Of a DNA stretch of 64,000 nucleotides, positions 53,840 to 64,000 are shown piece by piece. Where the stretch lies: assembly GCA_020137815.1 (NCBI GenBank), contig CM035354.1:3011342-3075341 (forward strand). Reading direction: 5' to 3'. The notes under the pieces were generated by a model. The model saw nothing but the letters and a program-made list of their open reading frames with translations. It did no database searches and was not told where the DNA came from. The DNA comes from Hormiphora californensis. Lineage: Eukaryota > Ctenophora > Tentaculata > Cydippida > Pleurobrachiidae. The position numbers were made by a program, and so were the translations under genes. The stretch's first letter is position 1, and every line of letters starts with the position of its first letter.

Positions 53840-56800
53840 GTGATTTTTTCCCTGCCCGGGTGATTGCCGAAGGCAATCACCCGGGATGATGTTTTTAGCA
53901 CGCACGTGCTAAAAAGATCATAAAGGGTTTAGAAATCAGCAGATCGTGTAGTTAACTAAAATGTCCGTCCGTCCGTCTGTCCACCGTTACGGCGCCGCGC
54001 ACATAACAACCGATCCGTTTTGAAAGCGTCGTCCGCAAAGTTATTACACTACGGATTTCGGTGGCGCGCGCTCAAGATTTGCTGCGCGCGGCGCTCTCAA
54101 TGCAGCGTATGTATCAATTATTTTATAATGAAGTCAAATCGGTATGTAAGTAACTCTCTGAGAATTCTATCCTGGAATATAGCCTCGATAACCTCAAACG
54201 GCACAACCAAGCTTGCAGATAAAGACACAGAAAGGCTTCTTAGCTCACATGACATAGTTTGCCTACAGGAGGTCTGGAAGCAGGTACCGGTTACTAACTT
54301 CAGAGGCTACTTTAGCCTCAGGCACAACACTAACTCCGGAGGAGTCGCTATACTAATTAAAAACAACTTATCACCGGGTCTATCCATCATCAAAACCAGC
54401 AACCCGGACATCCTGGTAGCCCAGCTCGATCATACCTTCTTCAACGTGAAACGAGATATCTACATCATCAACGTCTACGCCCGGCCTGAGAACTCATCCG
54501 GTGACTCCATCAGTACTGGGGTCAACACCATTCAGGACTGCTACGATACTATATGTAAGCTTCCAGCTAATGTTGAAATCCTTCTTTGCGGTGATTTCAA
54601 CGCCAGAATTGGAGCGGCACTCTGCCAAGTGACGGAGTTCGAAAACACTCATGTGCCTGTTTCACCCCAGTATGAAGCTGACACAATTCTACCCCGGACC
54701 TCACAAGATAGCGATACAAACAAGCAAGGAAAGTACTTCACGGATTTAATCACCGATAACCAATTAGTCATCCTGAACGGCCGAACTTTGGGTGACCTAA
54801 CAGGAGCCTTTACTAGTATTCAGAGACAGGGCTGCTCCGTAGTTGACTATGTTGCTACGTCGCGTGAGCTCTTCCAATCCGTTGAGCACATGAAAGTAGG
54901 CAGCCTCCTCCCCACCTCGGACCATCGTCCTCTTACTACCCTTTTAAGATGTTCGTTTCAAGCCAACTCTATAGGAAGCATGGAACGCTCTTACAATAAG
55001 GCCCCCAGTAGGTTTATTATTACAACCACGGGAAAATCTCTTTTCCGAAATCTTCAGAAAGAGTCTGATACTGCACTCACAGATATCACCAACAAACTAG
55101 CGGACCCCTCTGATCCTGTTCTAGCATACACGGAGATGGTAAACCACCTCCGCAGACTCTGCAACACTTCATTCAAGGTATCAAACCCAGGATCTAAAAA
55201 AGCCCACTCTACTCAACCGTGGCACAATCGGAACATCAAGGAGGCGAGGAAACTACTAGGAAAAGCAACTTCTCTTACGGACTCATTCCCAGATAAAAGC
55301 AAGCTTAAGGAACTTTACTACCGCATCAAAGGCAGGTACAAAAAACTCATCAGAAATTCAAAGACTCGATACACATCGAAACTCAACAAAGACATCGAGG
55401 TTGGAAAAATTCTTAACTGGCAAGGGTTTCACAAGGTAAAGAAACTTAAGACCCACAGTGAGCAGTTTAATACAGTAGATATGGAGAACTTTGAATCCTT
55501 CTTCACAAATCTATACTCCGATACCCATGCATCTTTAACAGTTGAGGAGAAAAACACTATGCTCCAAGAAGCCGATGAAATCAACCAACACAACTCCAGA
55601 AACCAAGATGAAGCTGCCCTTGCTCTTAACACTGATATCTCCATACAAGAAATATCAGGTTGCATTCGTAGCCTCAAGTGTGGAAAAGCTGCTGGAGATG
55701 ACATGTTCTCCAATGACATTCTGAAGATCCTTGATGAACGACACGTCGACATACTTACCGAAATACTCAACAACTGTTTCAGGACTGGAACTTATCCCTG
55801 GACGAATAGCATCATCACACCCTTACACAAAAAAGGTCCACGTGGAGACCCCGACAATTATAGAGCTGTGTCGGTAGGTAGTGCTATAGGAAAGATATTC
55901 AGCACGGTCATGCTAGACAGGTTAGTCCAGTTCAGAGAAGTAAAGTGTCCTGATCCCATCAACCAACTAGGTTTCAAAAAGGGAGCACAAACGTGTGATC
56001 ACGTCGTTTCCCTCATGACCCTTGTTCAAAAATATCGCAAGAGCAAGACCCCTCTCTTTGCCACTTTCGTCGACTACAAAAAAGCGTTCGACAGTGTTCC
56101 ACGTCAGGCGCTTTTCCTAAAACTATCGAAACTCGGTATATGTGGAAACTTCTTCAATGTTCTCCGGAATATGTACTCCAACTCAACAGCCCAAATAAAA
56201 CTGTCGGGTCACCTTAGTCATAGATTCAGGATACTTAAAGGGACTGAGCAGGGCCACCCGCTCAGTCCTGAACTATTTAAACTCTTTCTCTTGGAGCTCT
56301 CTGACACCTTAAACACCAAAGACCACAAAAACCCACCCCACCTGGGAAAGATTCCAGTAACCCACCTATTATGGGCGGATGACCTGATCCTACTCTCTTT
56401 GAACATTCAAGACGCCCAAGAACAAGTCAATAAACTCCACAATTACTGCCATAAGTGGGGACTCGAAGTCAATAGCCTCAAAACTAAACTCATGACCTTC
56501 AACAACCGTCACAATCTGCAATTCTCTCTGAAGCTAGGTCATGAAGCTATTCATCAAGTGGAAAACTACTGCTACCTTGGACTGAATATTTCATCGACTG
56601 GAGACTTCAGTAAAGCCGCCTCAAGTGACCTCACCACAAAGGCAACCCGGGCCATGTACGGCTTGCGTGGCACCATTATGAAGGAGCAGCTTTCCTTCAA
56701 ATCAACACTTAGCCTTTTCAACGCCCTCATCAAACCGATTGCACTTTACGGAGCGCCGATCTGGTCACCCCAGCTGCCGGAGGCCAAGACTACCATCAAG

Positions 56801-57721
56801 AATATTGGCTCCAATGACCCTACTTTAATTAGGAAACTCTCAAGCAGCAAACTTAACAGATTGCATCTCTCTTATCTCAAGTGGACAATGGGAGTCAACA
56901 GGAAGACTACAAACGCCGCAGTTTATGGAGACACCGGCACACGACCCCTATCTCTAGAGGCTTTGGATATCACCATTAAATACCTCCAACGGATAGCCAA
57001 GCTACCATCCAGTGGAACCAGCCTCGTACATCAAGCCTATCTTGAACAAAGGACACGAGACCTGCCGTGGTACAAATCCCTACGACCTCTCCTAGAGAGA
57101 GACCCAATTTACAACCAGGATCATGTATCGGCCTACAAAACACTCACTTCAAAAACTAACCTCACGCCAAACCCCACTTATTTACCCCCCACTCTCGACG
57201 TCAAACCTCTAATTTCCCAGAAGTTTCGGACAAATATAATCCTTTCATGCCTGAGGGACACCTTCAACGGGAGTTGGGTAGCAGCGACAACCAACTCCTC
57301 AAAACTCTCGTTTTACAATACCTGCGAAAAGTTGGACCAACCTACCTTGAGATCGTACCTGGGACTGAACAACTTCAACTACCGATCTTCTATCGCTAAA
57401 CTGAAAAGCAGCTCCCACCCTCTCAAAATAGAAACCGGCCGGTTCACCAACATCCCCAGAGACAATCGCTACTGCCCCTGGTGCGAGAGCTTGAACATCT
57501 ATGAAGTAGAGACTGAGGAACATGCTCTGGACCACTGCAGCCTCTACGAAGACAGCCGAGACAACTTGAGGAAAGACCCGGAAATTTTCCTTTTATCACA
57601 TCACTCACTCACGAACATCTTCCTCAATCTTCATAACTACACCCCGCGGATCGCAGGCCTGGTGGCGTGTTTTACTCACGCCATCATTTCAACTCGCGAA
57701 AAATTTACTAAAGGACATTAA
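53840..57721 (+). mobile_element. Non-LTR retrotransposon with full-length ORF2
   Basis: A LINE whose single long frame is uninterrupted. The 5' region has two short perfect palindromes (cgggtgattgccgaaggc..., 53857-53886; tagcacgcacgtgcta, 53899-53914) and a gtccgtccgtctgtcc run. The 3' end and target duplications are not resolved. Confidence 0.85.
54128..57721 (+). CDS. LINE endonuclease-reverse transcriptase
   Basis: An open frame of about 1,200 residues; I prefer the ATG at 54128 because it directly precedes the endonuclease fold. The APE-type endonuclease shows LSWNIAS, CLQEVW, INVYARP, GDFNARIG and SDHRPLT. The reverse transcriptase shows NYRAVSVGSAIGKIFSTVML, NQLGFKKGAQTCDHV, TFVDYKKAFDSVPRQALF, EQGHPLSPELFKLF and the catalytic WADD (LLWADDLILLS). 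The C-terminus has a CCHC-type finger (CPWCESLNIYEVETEEH...C). The frame, motif order and lack of an RNase H domain fit a jockey/CR1-group LINE, but I cannot place the clade. Full integrity suggests recent activity. Confidence 0.93.
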   Translation: MKSNRYVSNSLRILSWNIASITSNGTTKLADKDTERLLSSHDIVCLQEVWKQVPVTNFRGYFSLRHNTNSGGVAILIKNNLSPGLSIIKTSNPDILVAQLDHTFFNVKRDIYIINVYARPENSSGDSISTGVNTIQDCYDTICKLPANVEILLCGDFNARIGAALCQVTEFENTHVPVSPQYEADTILPRTSQDSDTNKQGKYFTDLITDNQLVILNGRTLGDLTGAFTSIQRQGCSVVDYVATSRELFQSVEHMKVGSLLPTSDHRPLTTLLRCSFQANSIGSMERSYNKAPSRFIITTTGKSLFRNLQKESDTALTDITNKLADPSDPVLAYTEMVNHLRRLCNTSFKVSNPGSKKAHSTQPWHNRNIKEARKLLGKATSLTDSFPDKSKLKELYYRIKGRYKKLIRNSKTRYTSKLNKDIEVGKILNWQGFHKVKKLKTHSEQFNTVDMENFESFFTNLYSDTHASLTVEEKNTMLQEADEINQHNSRNQDEAALALNTDISIQEISGCIRSLKCGKAAGDDMFSNDILKILDERHVDILTEILNNCFRTGTYPWTNSIITPLHKKGPRGDPDNYRAVSVGSAIGKIFSTVMLDRLVQFREVKCPDPINQLGFKKGAQTCDHVVSLMTLVQKYRKSKTPLFATFVDYKKAFDSVPRQALFLKLSKLGICGNFFNVLRNMYSNSTAQIKLSGHLSHRFRILKGTEQGHPLSPELFKLFLLELSDTLNTKDHKNPPHLGKIPVTHLLWADDLILLSLNIQDAQEQVNKLHNYCHKWGLEVNSLKTKLMTFNNRHNLQFSLKLGHEAIHQVENYCYLGLNISSTGDFSKAASSDLTTKATRAMYGLRGTIMKEQLSFKSTLSLFNALIKPIALYGAPIWSPQLPEAKTTIKNIGSNDPTLIRKLSSSKLNRLHLSYLKWTMGVNRKTTNAAVYGDTGTRPLSLEALDITIKYLQRIAKLPSSGTSLVHQAYLEQRTRDLPWYKSLRPLLERDPIYNQDHVSAYKTLTSKTNLTPNPTYLPPTLDVKPLISQKFRTNIILSCLRDTFNGSWVAATTNSSKLSFYNTCEKLDQPTLRSYLGLNNFNYRSSIAKLKSSSHPLKIETGRFTNIPRDNRYCPWCESLNIYEVETEEHALDHCSLYEDSRDNLRKDPEIFLLSHHSLTNIFLNLHNYTPRIAGLVACFTHAIISTREKFTKGH

Positions 57722-58497
57722 CCGGCTTAGCTGCCTCACACCACTTAGAACAAACTCCACTACACTCCGGCCTAGTAATCTGAATAATTATTTATTACTG
57801 TGTATATCCCCAGAATCTGGAGCACCAACCTGACACCCTCTGTCCTTGGATGTCGACAGGTTGATGCTCCAACATTCTTACGCACCGGGAAACCCGTGCA
57901 GAATTATTTTAAAACCGTGTCAAAACCGTGTCACCTCGCGCGTTACAGCATGGCGCCGCTACTAGCGCTCGAATGGATTTAACTTCTTAATCAATCTGAT
58001 CGAAATTAAAAGCTCAGCTCGTTAGTATGGTGACTGACGGAACGTGAGAAGTTCCCATGCATAGCTTAGTGTCACATAACATTGTAATTAGGCGTTGGCG
58101 ACGACGATCAGATCACATTGCATGGTATCATCTAGTGTGGGCGGCGCTTAAGAGATCTCATCGCAGATCGCTTATCAGTGAATGTGATCGGTTTGAGTAT
58201 TCGTTGGCAGGGAAACACAGCATTATGAAACATAATGCAATAATAATTCTTGTTGGCTCTCGAATGACCTAAAATTTTAAATAACCAAACCCTTTAGCTG
58301 TGGAACGCTTTTTTGGGCTCCTTGGCACAAACTGCTGGTAAATGGAACTTGAAAGCGAGAGTCCAGAGGGGTGGGATGTGTGAAAAATCAGGAGAAAAAC
58401 AGAAACGCGGTCACCAAAAATTTTTTTTTTTTCTTCTTCAAAAGTTTCGAGTGTGGCGCGCCGCCGCGTAAAGACACAATAATATTCGCGCGTTACA
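57722..58497. other. Downstream of LINE ORF
   Basis: Probably includes the LINE 3'-UTR. No gene or clear poly(A) tail can be fixed. Confidence 0.5.
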
Positions 58498-60754
58498 TTA
58501 ACCCTTTGACGGCGACAGAGCATATATGCTACAGTCTATTCTAGGCGGCCTGGAAGTCCTTATGTTTTATCTAGGTGGCCCATATTTTGTCACAAGCTAG
58601 TTTTAGGGATTATCAACCTAAAACCACGTCCAGATCAGCTCAGAAAATCAAGAAAAAAATTTTATAGCCCTTCTAAGGAGGCTAATTTCGGCCTTTTTTT
58701 AAAAACATTTCTCATTTTTTTGTTTTTTGGGGGCACAACTAATCCTTTGAAGGAATAAAAGTGCTCGACATAACCGACCGAATGCAAAAAGCCGCATCAA
58801 AAAATATTGAAAATTGAATGAGTTATTAACATTTAAGGCGCCGTATCATATATGATACTATCGCCCGTAAGGGAATTCTAGTAACAAATCTAAATTGTAC
58901 AAGTTTGTGGGTGCTATGGCATAAATTTATGCTTTCATATGGTATGTAGCTACAAGTTCTACAATCGTGAACGGTTTTTACCAGGAAAAGAACCCAAATT
59001 AGAGATTTGTATCATATATGATACTATCGTCCTAAGGGTAAATTCTCATAAAACATACATAATTCGTGCTAGAAAAGGAGCTAAGAGACAAATGGGAGCA
59101 CTACAATGTGTAGAATCATCGCATTAGTGGGGGTAGAGCACATATTTAGGTCGCTATCTGGATCCCTAATTGAGATAATTGGATAATTAGCTAATTATCT
59201 GTCCTGCGCGTGCTAATTCTTCATGAAACTTTGCTCTGGGAAGGAGTTATGAGACAAATGGGGGCACTAAAATGTGTAGAATCATCAAATTAGTGGGGGT
59301 AGAGCACATATTTAGGTCGCTATCTGGATCCATAATTGAGATAATTGGATAATTAGCTAATTAGTTGCCCTGGAGCGCTAATAAATGAGACTAGGCGGAG
59401 TATACAAGACAAGTGAGGGCACTAAAATGTGTAAAATCATCGCCTTAGCGGGGGTAGAGCACATAGCTGAGTTTCTATTCCCACTTCTAATTGAGATAAT
59501 TGGATAATTAGCTAATTGACGGTTGCACACCGTCCACTTTTCACCAAATCCCCTGGATTCTAGGTAATCCTGAGCTCAATCTAAGGATCTTCTGACAACC
59601 CCTAACCCCATTTGTATCACCTTTGACTCGTTTTACACAAGAGTATAACACTCGATACAACCCTAGACACTGCCTTCAGCTCTTTAGAACCCTCTTGCTC
59701 CATCCTAGACCTCTCGTACATCCAAGATCCAACTACAATCCTATAGAATTTTTATATCCTATTGCTCCTACAACACGTTCAACCTCTAATGTACTACAGT
59801 TTCCCATATATTTATTGTTTGGACACACGGTTATAGGGGTTTAGGGATATTAGGGGATGTCAGAAGATCCTTAGATTGAGCAAAAGAGCTCAGGATTACC
59901 TAGAAACCACGGGATTTGGTGAAAAGTGGACGGTGTGCAACCGTCAATTAGCTAATTACCCAATTATCTCAATTAGGAGTGGGAATAGAAACTCAGCTAT
60001 GTGCTCTACCCCCGCTAAGGCGATGATTTTACGCATTTTAGTGCCCTCACTTGTCTTGTATACTCCGCCTAGTCTCATTTATTAGCGCTCCAGGGCAACT
60101 AATTAGCTAATTATCCAATTATCTCAATTATGGATCCAGATAGCGACCTAAATATGTGCTCTACCCCCACTAATTTGATGATTCTACACATTTTAGTGCC
60201 CCCATTTGTCTCATAACTCCTTCCCAGAGCAAAGTTTCATGAAGAATTAGCACGCGCAGGACAGATAATTAGCTAATTATCCAATTATCTCAGTTAGGGA
60301 TCCAGATAGCGACCTAAATATGTGCTTTACCCCCACTAATGCGATGATTCTACACATTGTAGTGCTCCCATTTGTCTCTTAGCTCCTTTTCTAGCACGAA
60401 TTATGTATGTTTTATGAGAATTTACCCTTAGGACGATAGTATCATATATGATACAAATCTCTAATTTGGGTTCTTTTCCTGGTAAAAACCGTTCACGATT
60501 GTAGAACTTGTAGCTACATACCATATGAAAGCATAAATTTATGCCATAGCACCCACAAACTTGTACAATTTAGATTTGTTACTAGAATTCCCTTACGGAC
60601 GATAGTATCATATATGCTACAGTGGGCCCAGCAAAAACTACATGTCGGAATTACAAATTTCCTTTTCGAGGCGTTTTGTGTTGATAATATCTACTTATAA
60701 ACGAAAAATTAGACAATTCTATCGAGCCAATCCTTCTCGCCGTCAAAGGGTTAA
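58498..60754. mobile_element. piggyBac-like fold-back element with long inverted arms
   Basis: The outer ends are TTAA-ccctttgacggcga and tcgccgtcaaaggg-TTAA, an 18-bp inverted repeat including TTAA, which is the piggyBac target. Inside, arms 58843-59605 and 59858-60620 are inverted copies with few differences (one 8-bp indel near 59885). They surround a spacer of about 250 bp. Each arm holds three imperfect direct repeats of about 165 bp with aattgagataattggataat. No transposase is encoded, so it is non-autonomous. A transcript would fold into a very long double-stranded RNA. Confidence 0.9.
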
Positions 60755-60806
60755 AAAAGACAAAATACTAACGCATTCTGAAAACAGAAGGTCGGTGCGG
60801 GCGCGA

Positions 60807-61103
60807 TAGGGATCCCTAAAAAAGTTCAGTATTTACACAGAGTTTACACAGTCTTTACTCAGTCGTTACACCCAGAGCGCCCGCGCCGCTCTGGGTGTAA
60901 CGACTGCGTCTTTCGCACTCGATTTGCAGCGTTTTCGGAAACTTTTTTCGCCGCAGCGCTCAATTTTTTCAATTGTGCAGCGCACAATCCAATATTTTCT
61001 TGGAAAAAGCCACTGTGCGCAGCACGCGCCGCTCTGGGTGTAACGACTGAGTAAAGACTGTGTAAACTCTGTGTAAATACTGAACTTTTTTAGGGGTCCC
61101 TAT
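60807..61103. mobile_element. MITE with about 75-bp terminal inverted repeats
   Basis: The left arm, atagggatccctaaaaaagt..., running to the cgttacacccagagc stretch, is the reverse complement of 61030-61103. The centre is GC-rich. It has no coding capacity. Confidence 0.88.
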
Positions 61104-61112
61104 TATAATCGG

Positions 61113-62015
61113 GCGCCGTTACGATCTGGGTGTTTGGTTGAAAAGCGCTGCCTTATCCCGGGGGCCAGCAACGTTTGCCAAGGTGTTTGGAGGCCTGTTT
61201 ACAGGTGCGCGCTGCCAAAAAAGTTGAATCACTAAAATGGCTCTAACCGCCAAACCACTCAACCGTTTTGGCTGATTCAAAGTTTATCTGGTAGGGAATG
61301 TCAAGGCCTAACCCCAACCCAAACCCCAACCCTAACCCTAACCCTACTTTAGCCCTAACCCTAAAAAACCGTTTGTCAGCACTCCCAAAACACCCAGATT
61401 TTAACGCTGGCCATTATAATCTGGGTGCCTTGCAGCCTGTTTACAGGTGCGCGCTACCAAAAGAGTATACTTAGACCTACTTTTTTCAAACGGCTATAGC
61501 CATGGAACCACATGGCCGATTTGAGTAAACTAAACGGTATCAGTTAGAGAATCGATAGCCCTAACCGATAACCCCAAACCAAACCCTAACCAGACCCTAA
61601 CGGATAGCCCTAACCCGTCGCGCGCGCCAAAACTACGAATTGTTAGCAATGAAAGGCACCCAGATTTTAACGTTTTCCGGTCGGTGCTGCTTGAATTTTG
61701 TGTCTTTTTACTTTTTGAGGTTGTGTTTTTTCTCGCTTTTCTCTTCCACACTCCGCAGTCCACACTCTGCAGGCGTCAGGCCTGATAACGTGGGCTTTCT
61801 TATTGAATTAGTGATGCTAAAACGGGCGAAAGATGGCCCCTTTGAAACTAAACTGCTTGACCTCCAATTTCCAAATCATTCGATTATGTTAGGTCAGCCT
61901 TCGGAGTTCGGAGTTCGGGATCTGAACACAGTACACCGTAACTTGTAACTTGTATTCATTTGAATTTTAAAGAGTTGCATATTGAAGATATTGTAATTTC
62001 AATTTCAGCCAGCAC
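61113..62015. other. Upstream of the pecanex-like gene, with telomere-like repeats
   Basis: Degenerate ccctaa-type arrays lie at 61305-61364 and 61550-61616. The phrase cctgtttacaggtgcgcgct occurs twice (about 61193 and 61437). A copy of the gccagcaacgtttgcca repeat is at 61165. A 5'-UTR exon of the following gene may lie near 61770-61950. Confidence 0.55.
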
Positions 62016-64000
62016 ATGGAAAGTAGTGATTCCTGTCCACTTATAAACGACTACAAACAGAAGTTCCTCATCTCAAGACTTGTTCAGACAATCTTTGGTG
62101 GAGTGAGGCTCTCAAATGTGCCCAAAACAATCGTCTTCAGCCAACTGCTGCTGTTTATAACTCCTCTCCTTCTCTTAGTTATAATTAACATTTCAGTAGA
62201 CGAGGATTCACAGTTTTATGCAACCATCCCAGTATGTTTACTTGTCTTACTTCTGCTCATTTTCGTGAACTTTGCGAGAGACTTTGTTGGACGCCGCAAG
62301 CAGAAGGAAGTTCACAAGAATGTAAAAAGGACAGTTAAATCAATGTTGGAAGAGGAGGACAGTATTGAAATTAATGGATTCTTCTCCCACGAACACTTTA
62401 CCTTTCTAGTTCCTCAAAAATCCCACATATTTAAGATCCTAGACCCAGTTCTTTATGGGGGAATCCTCTTCCTAGGAGCGATATGTCTCCACAAATCACA
62501 CATGCCGGAGGGGACAAGCTCTTCGGACTACTACGCTGTGTTTATTCTCTCCAGTATATCCCTCTGTACAGGCCTCTTTGGACTTGTATCAAACCCTGCC
62601 CCTGAGGTGGCGATCTTCAACTCAAACTCTCCCATCAGCCACCTATACCGACCATTCTACCTCGCCCTACTGACGGGTATTGCTGTAGGTCTACCTGCAC
62701 TTCCAACCTATATCCTCCTCAGCTGTTTGTTTATCATCTTTCCACTGGGGATCCTTCCATCACCAGAATGCCTGTTTCACTGGGTTCTTGAGGTGTTGTT
62801 ATCGTGGCCTGGATTCGGCTCTTCCCCTCACCCATCAGCTCTTATCTGCTGCCTCAGGGCGGTGCTAGCATACGCTGCACTGAGTGTAGTTTACAGCCAG
62901 GAGAATTTTTCTGTTATTGCTGTTCTACTCATCTCATTCTTCTTCATGGCTCTACCTGTCCCAATGTCAGTTAACGATGCTGTGGTTCTGTTGAAGAGCT
63001 GGAAATTATGGGTGCACCTACCGGTGTTAGTGATAGCTTGTGGTCTAACATTTGTTCCAACTGAGAACATATCTAATGACGGATTGGGGTATGCGATCAT
63101 TGTGCTGGCGTGCCTCATGTTCCTTCTCAGTCTCCTCTCACCCAAGTTTATTTTACGGTTGTTCTACAACACCCTGATAGAAAACCTCCCACCAAAACGG
63201 TTGAGATATCCATATCCCATACTGTGCTGGATCTCTAGACCAATACTATTCTTCTACGTGCTCCTCAGTGAGTCACTCGACAAGGATATACCGGCAATGT
63301 GTCTACCGTTTGTCTTCACCCGAATCTGGCTGGACCCCAGGACTAGTTGTCACGCTGGGTTGATAGCAGTTATCGTGGGAATGACAGTGGGAGATGAGAG
63401 TTACTCCGAGTTTACCTCCATCCCTTTCCTGATGGCGGTGAGTGGGTTTGGCCTGGCTGTTCTTGGGGAGTTTTGTGACAAGATAGAGTTTTACCTCCGA
63501 CTTCACGGTGACTTCTTGTTCCTCAAGAAACAACGGAGATCAAGCTGGATTATTATCACTCTGGTTAATATACTCTGTTTCCCGCTCACTATCTCCTTCC
63601 TCCTTCTCTCCTCCCTCATTCGATGTGAGATCCTCCCCATATTCACCCTCCCAATCCTCCTGCCCAGCTTCCCCCGACCACACAACTTCTGGCCGTGGCA
63701 CCGTTCAGGTCACACCTCCTCCTCACCTGATGGGGCGTACTACAGGAACTTTGGACCCAAACTGGCAGCTGCACTGACACCCCTTCTTGAGGGACGGGGT
63801 TACTCCACCAAACCCCTTTTGTGCCGTGTTGAGAACTTGATGGTACTGGTTCAGCCCCTTACCAATGGTCTCGCCGCCTCAGGGATCGTTCTGAGGGGCC
63901 TTGAGCTGAAGGAAACCAGCTGTCACACGGAAGAGGCGAATGTGGTGAAGGAAGTATTCGAGGGAGCCCGATCAGCCACCGAGAAGAAGGGAAGTTCCAT
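62016..64000 (+). CDS. PCNX4: Pecanex-like membrane protein, 5' part
   Basis: ATG at 62016, eight bases after an acceptor (aatttcag), opens a frame that stays open for 661 codons to the window edge without an intron. The N-terminus (CPLINDYKQKF...QTIFGG) matches the PLLNDYKQEFF...QTVLGG start of vertebrate PCNX4. Many hydrophobic segments follow (for example TIVFSQLLLFITPLLLLVII, LLTGIAVGLPALPTYILLSC), so it is polytopic. Near the end, the pecanex-domain-like stretch has FPRPHNFWPWHRSGHTSSSP, DGAYYRNF and NGLAASGIVLRGLELKET. The exact function of this family is poorly known; fly Pecanex acts in Notch signalling. The 3' part lies beyond the window. Confidence 0.88.
   Translation, partial: MESSDSCPLINDYKQKFLISRLVQTIFGGVRLSNVPKTIVFSQLLLFITPLLLLVIINISVDEDSQFYATIPVCLLVLLLLIFVNFARDFVGRRKQKEVHKNVKRTVKSMLEEEDSIEINGFFSHEHFTFLVPQKSHIFKILDPVLYGGILFLGAICLHKSHMPEGTSSSDYYAVFILSSISLCTGLFGLVSNPAPEVAIFNSNSPISHLYRPFYLALLTGIAVGLPALPTYILLSCLFIIFPLGILPSPECLFHWVLEVLLSWPGFGSSPHPSALICCLRAVLAYAALSVVYSQENFSVIAVLLISFFFMALPVPMSVNDAVVLLKSWKLWVHLPVLVIACGLTFVPTENISNDGLGYAIIVLACLMFLLSLLSPKFILRLFYNTLIENLPPKRLRYPYPILCWISRPILFFYVLLSESLDKDIPAMCLPFVFTRIWLDPRTSCHAGLIAVIVGMTVGDESYSEFTSIPFLMAVSGFGLAVLGEFCDKIEFYLRLHGDFLFLKKQRRSSWIIITLVNILCFPLTISFLLLSSLIRCEILPIFTLPILLPSFPRPHNFWPWHRSGHTSSSPDGAYYRNFGPKLAAALTPLLEGRGYSTKPLLCRVENLMVLVQPLTNGLAASGIVLRGLELKETSCHTEEANVVKEVFEGARSATEKKGSS

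Noticed and set aside
58939-59127. 62-residue frame repeated at 60336-60524 on the other strand
   Set aside because: Its two copies are the inverted arms of the fold-back element and show no protein-family features.
61640-61948. 102-codon frame upstream of the pecanex-like gene
   Set aside because: No similarity recognised and no in-frame link to the ATG at 62016; possibly a 5'-UTR exon only.

Overview
This is nuclear DNA from an invertebrate animal. Genes are intron-rich with mostly short GT-AG introns. The gene set is animal-like: an integrin-adhesion adaptor (parvin), a CDK5 with the PSSALRE helix, a CREB3-class bZIP factor, a ciliary dynein-assembly factor (DNAAF6) and secreted VWD/Ig proteins. 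The compact layout would fit a sponge or another early-branching animal, but the sequence alone does not fix the phylum.

Layout: 1-5.6 kb holds a CREB3-like gene (minus strand, 3' end beyond the window). 5.6-7.3 kb is repeat-rich, with a 166-bp hairpin. 7.3-20.4 kb is a segmental duplication carrying two copies of a 14-exon gene for a secreted VWD-C8-TIL-VWC-Ig protein (minus strand). The 15.2-19.3 kb copy is intact; the 7.9-12.1 kb copy has a 1-nt frameshift. The copies are separated by a decayed non-LTR retrotransposon. 20.5-25.7 kb is a mitochondrial PDK-family kinase (plus). 26.7-34.9 kb is parvin (minus), possibly with a first exon at 40.4-40.5 kb that would nest a small C2H2 zinc-finger gene (38.8-39.5 kb, plus) in its intron. 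From 41 to 54 kb, six minus-strand genes are tightly packed: PPP2R3C, DNAAF6, CDK5, a dynamin-related GTPase (DNM1L-like), an unrecognised coiled-coil protein and the RNase P/MRP subunit Rpp20/POP7. 54.0-57.7 kb is a non-LTR retrotransposon with a full-length open frame. 58.5-60.75 kb is a TTAA-flanked, piggyBac-like fold-back element with arms of about 760 bp. From 62.0 kb to the window end runs the 5' part of a pecanex-like (PCNX4-type) membrane protein (plus).

Mobile DNA is varied: pogo/Tigger-like and hAT-like MITEs, a tRNA-derived SINE with a perfect 10-bp target duplication, other terminal-inverted-repeat elements, and a short dispersed motif family. Two tracts (about 29.4-32.4 kb and 35.5-36.7 kb) look like low-quality assembly next to GA/CT microsatellites and should not be read as biology.

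The host genes are unrelated housekeeping, signalling and adhesion genes that share position rather than a pathway. The most unusual items are the duplicated VWD-Ig genes with an unrecognised 90-residue module, the fold-back element, and a +1 frameshift located exactly at a UAG in PPP2R3C.
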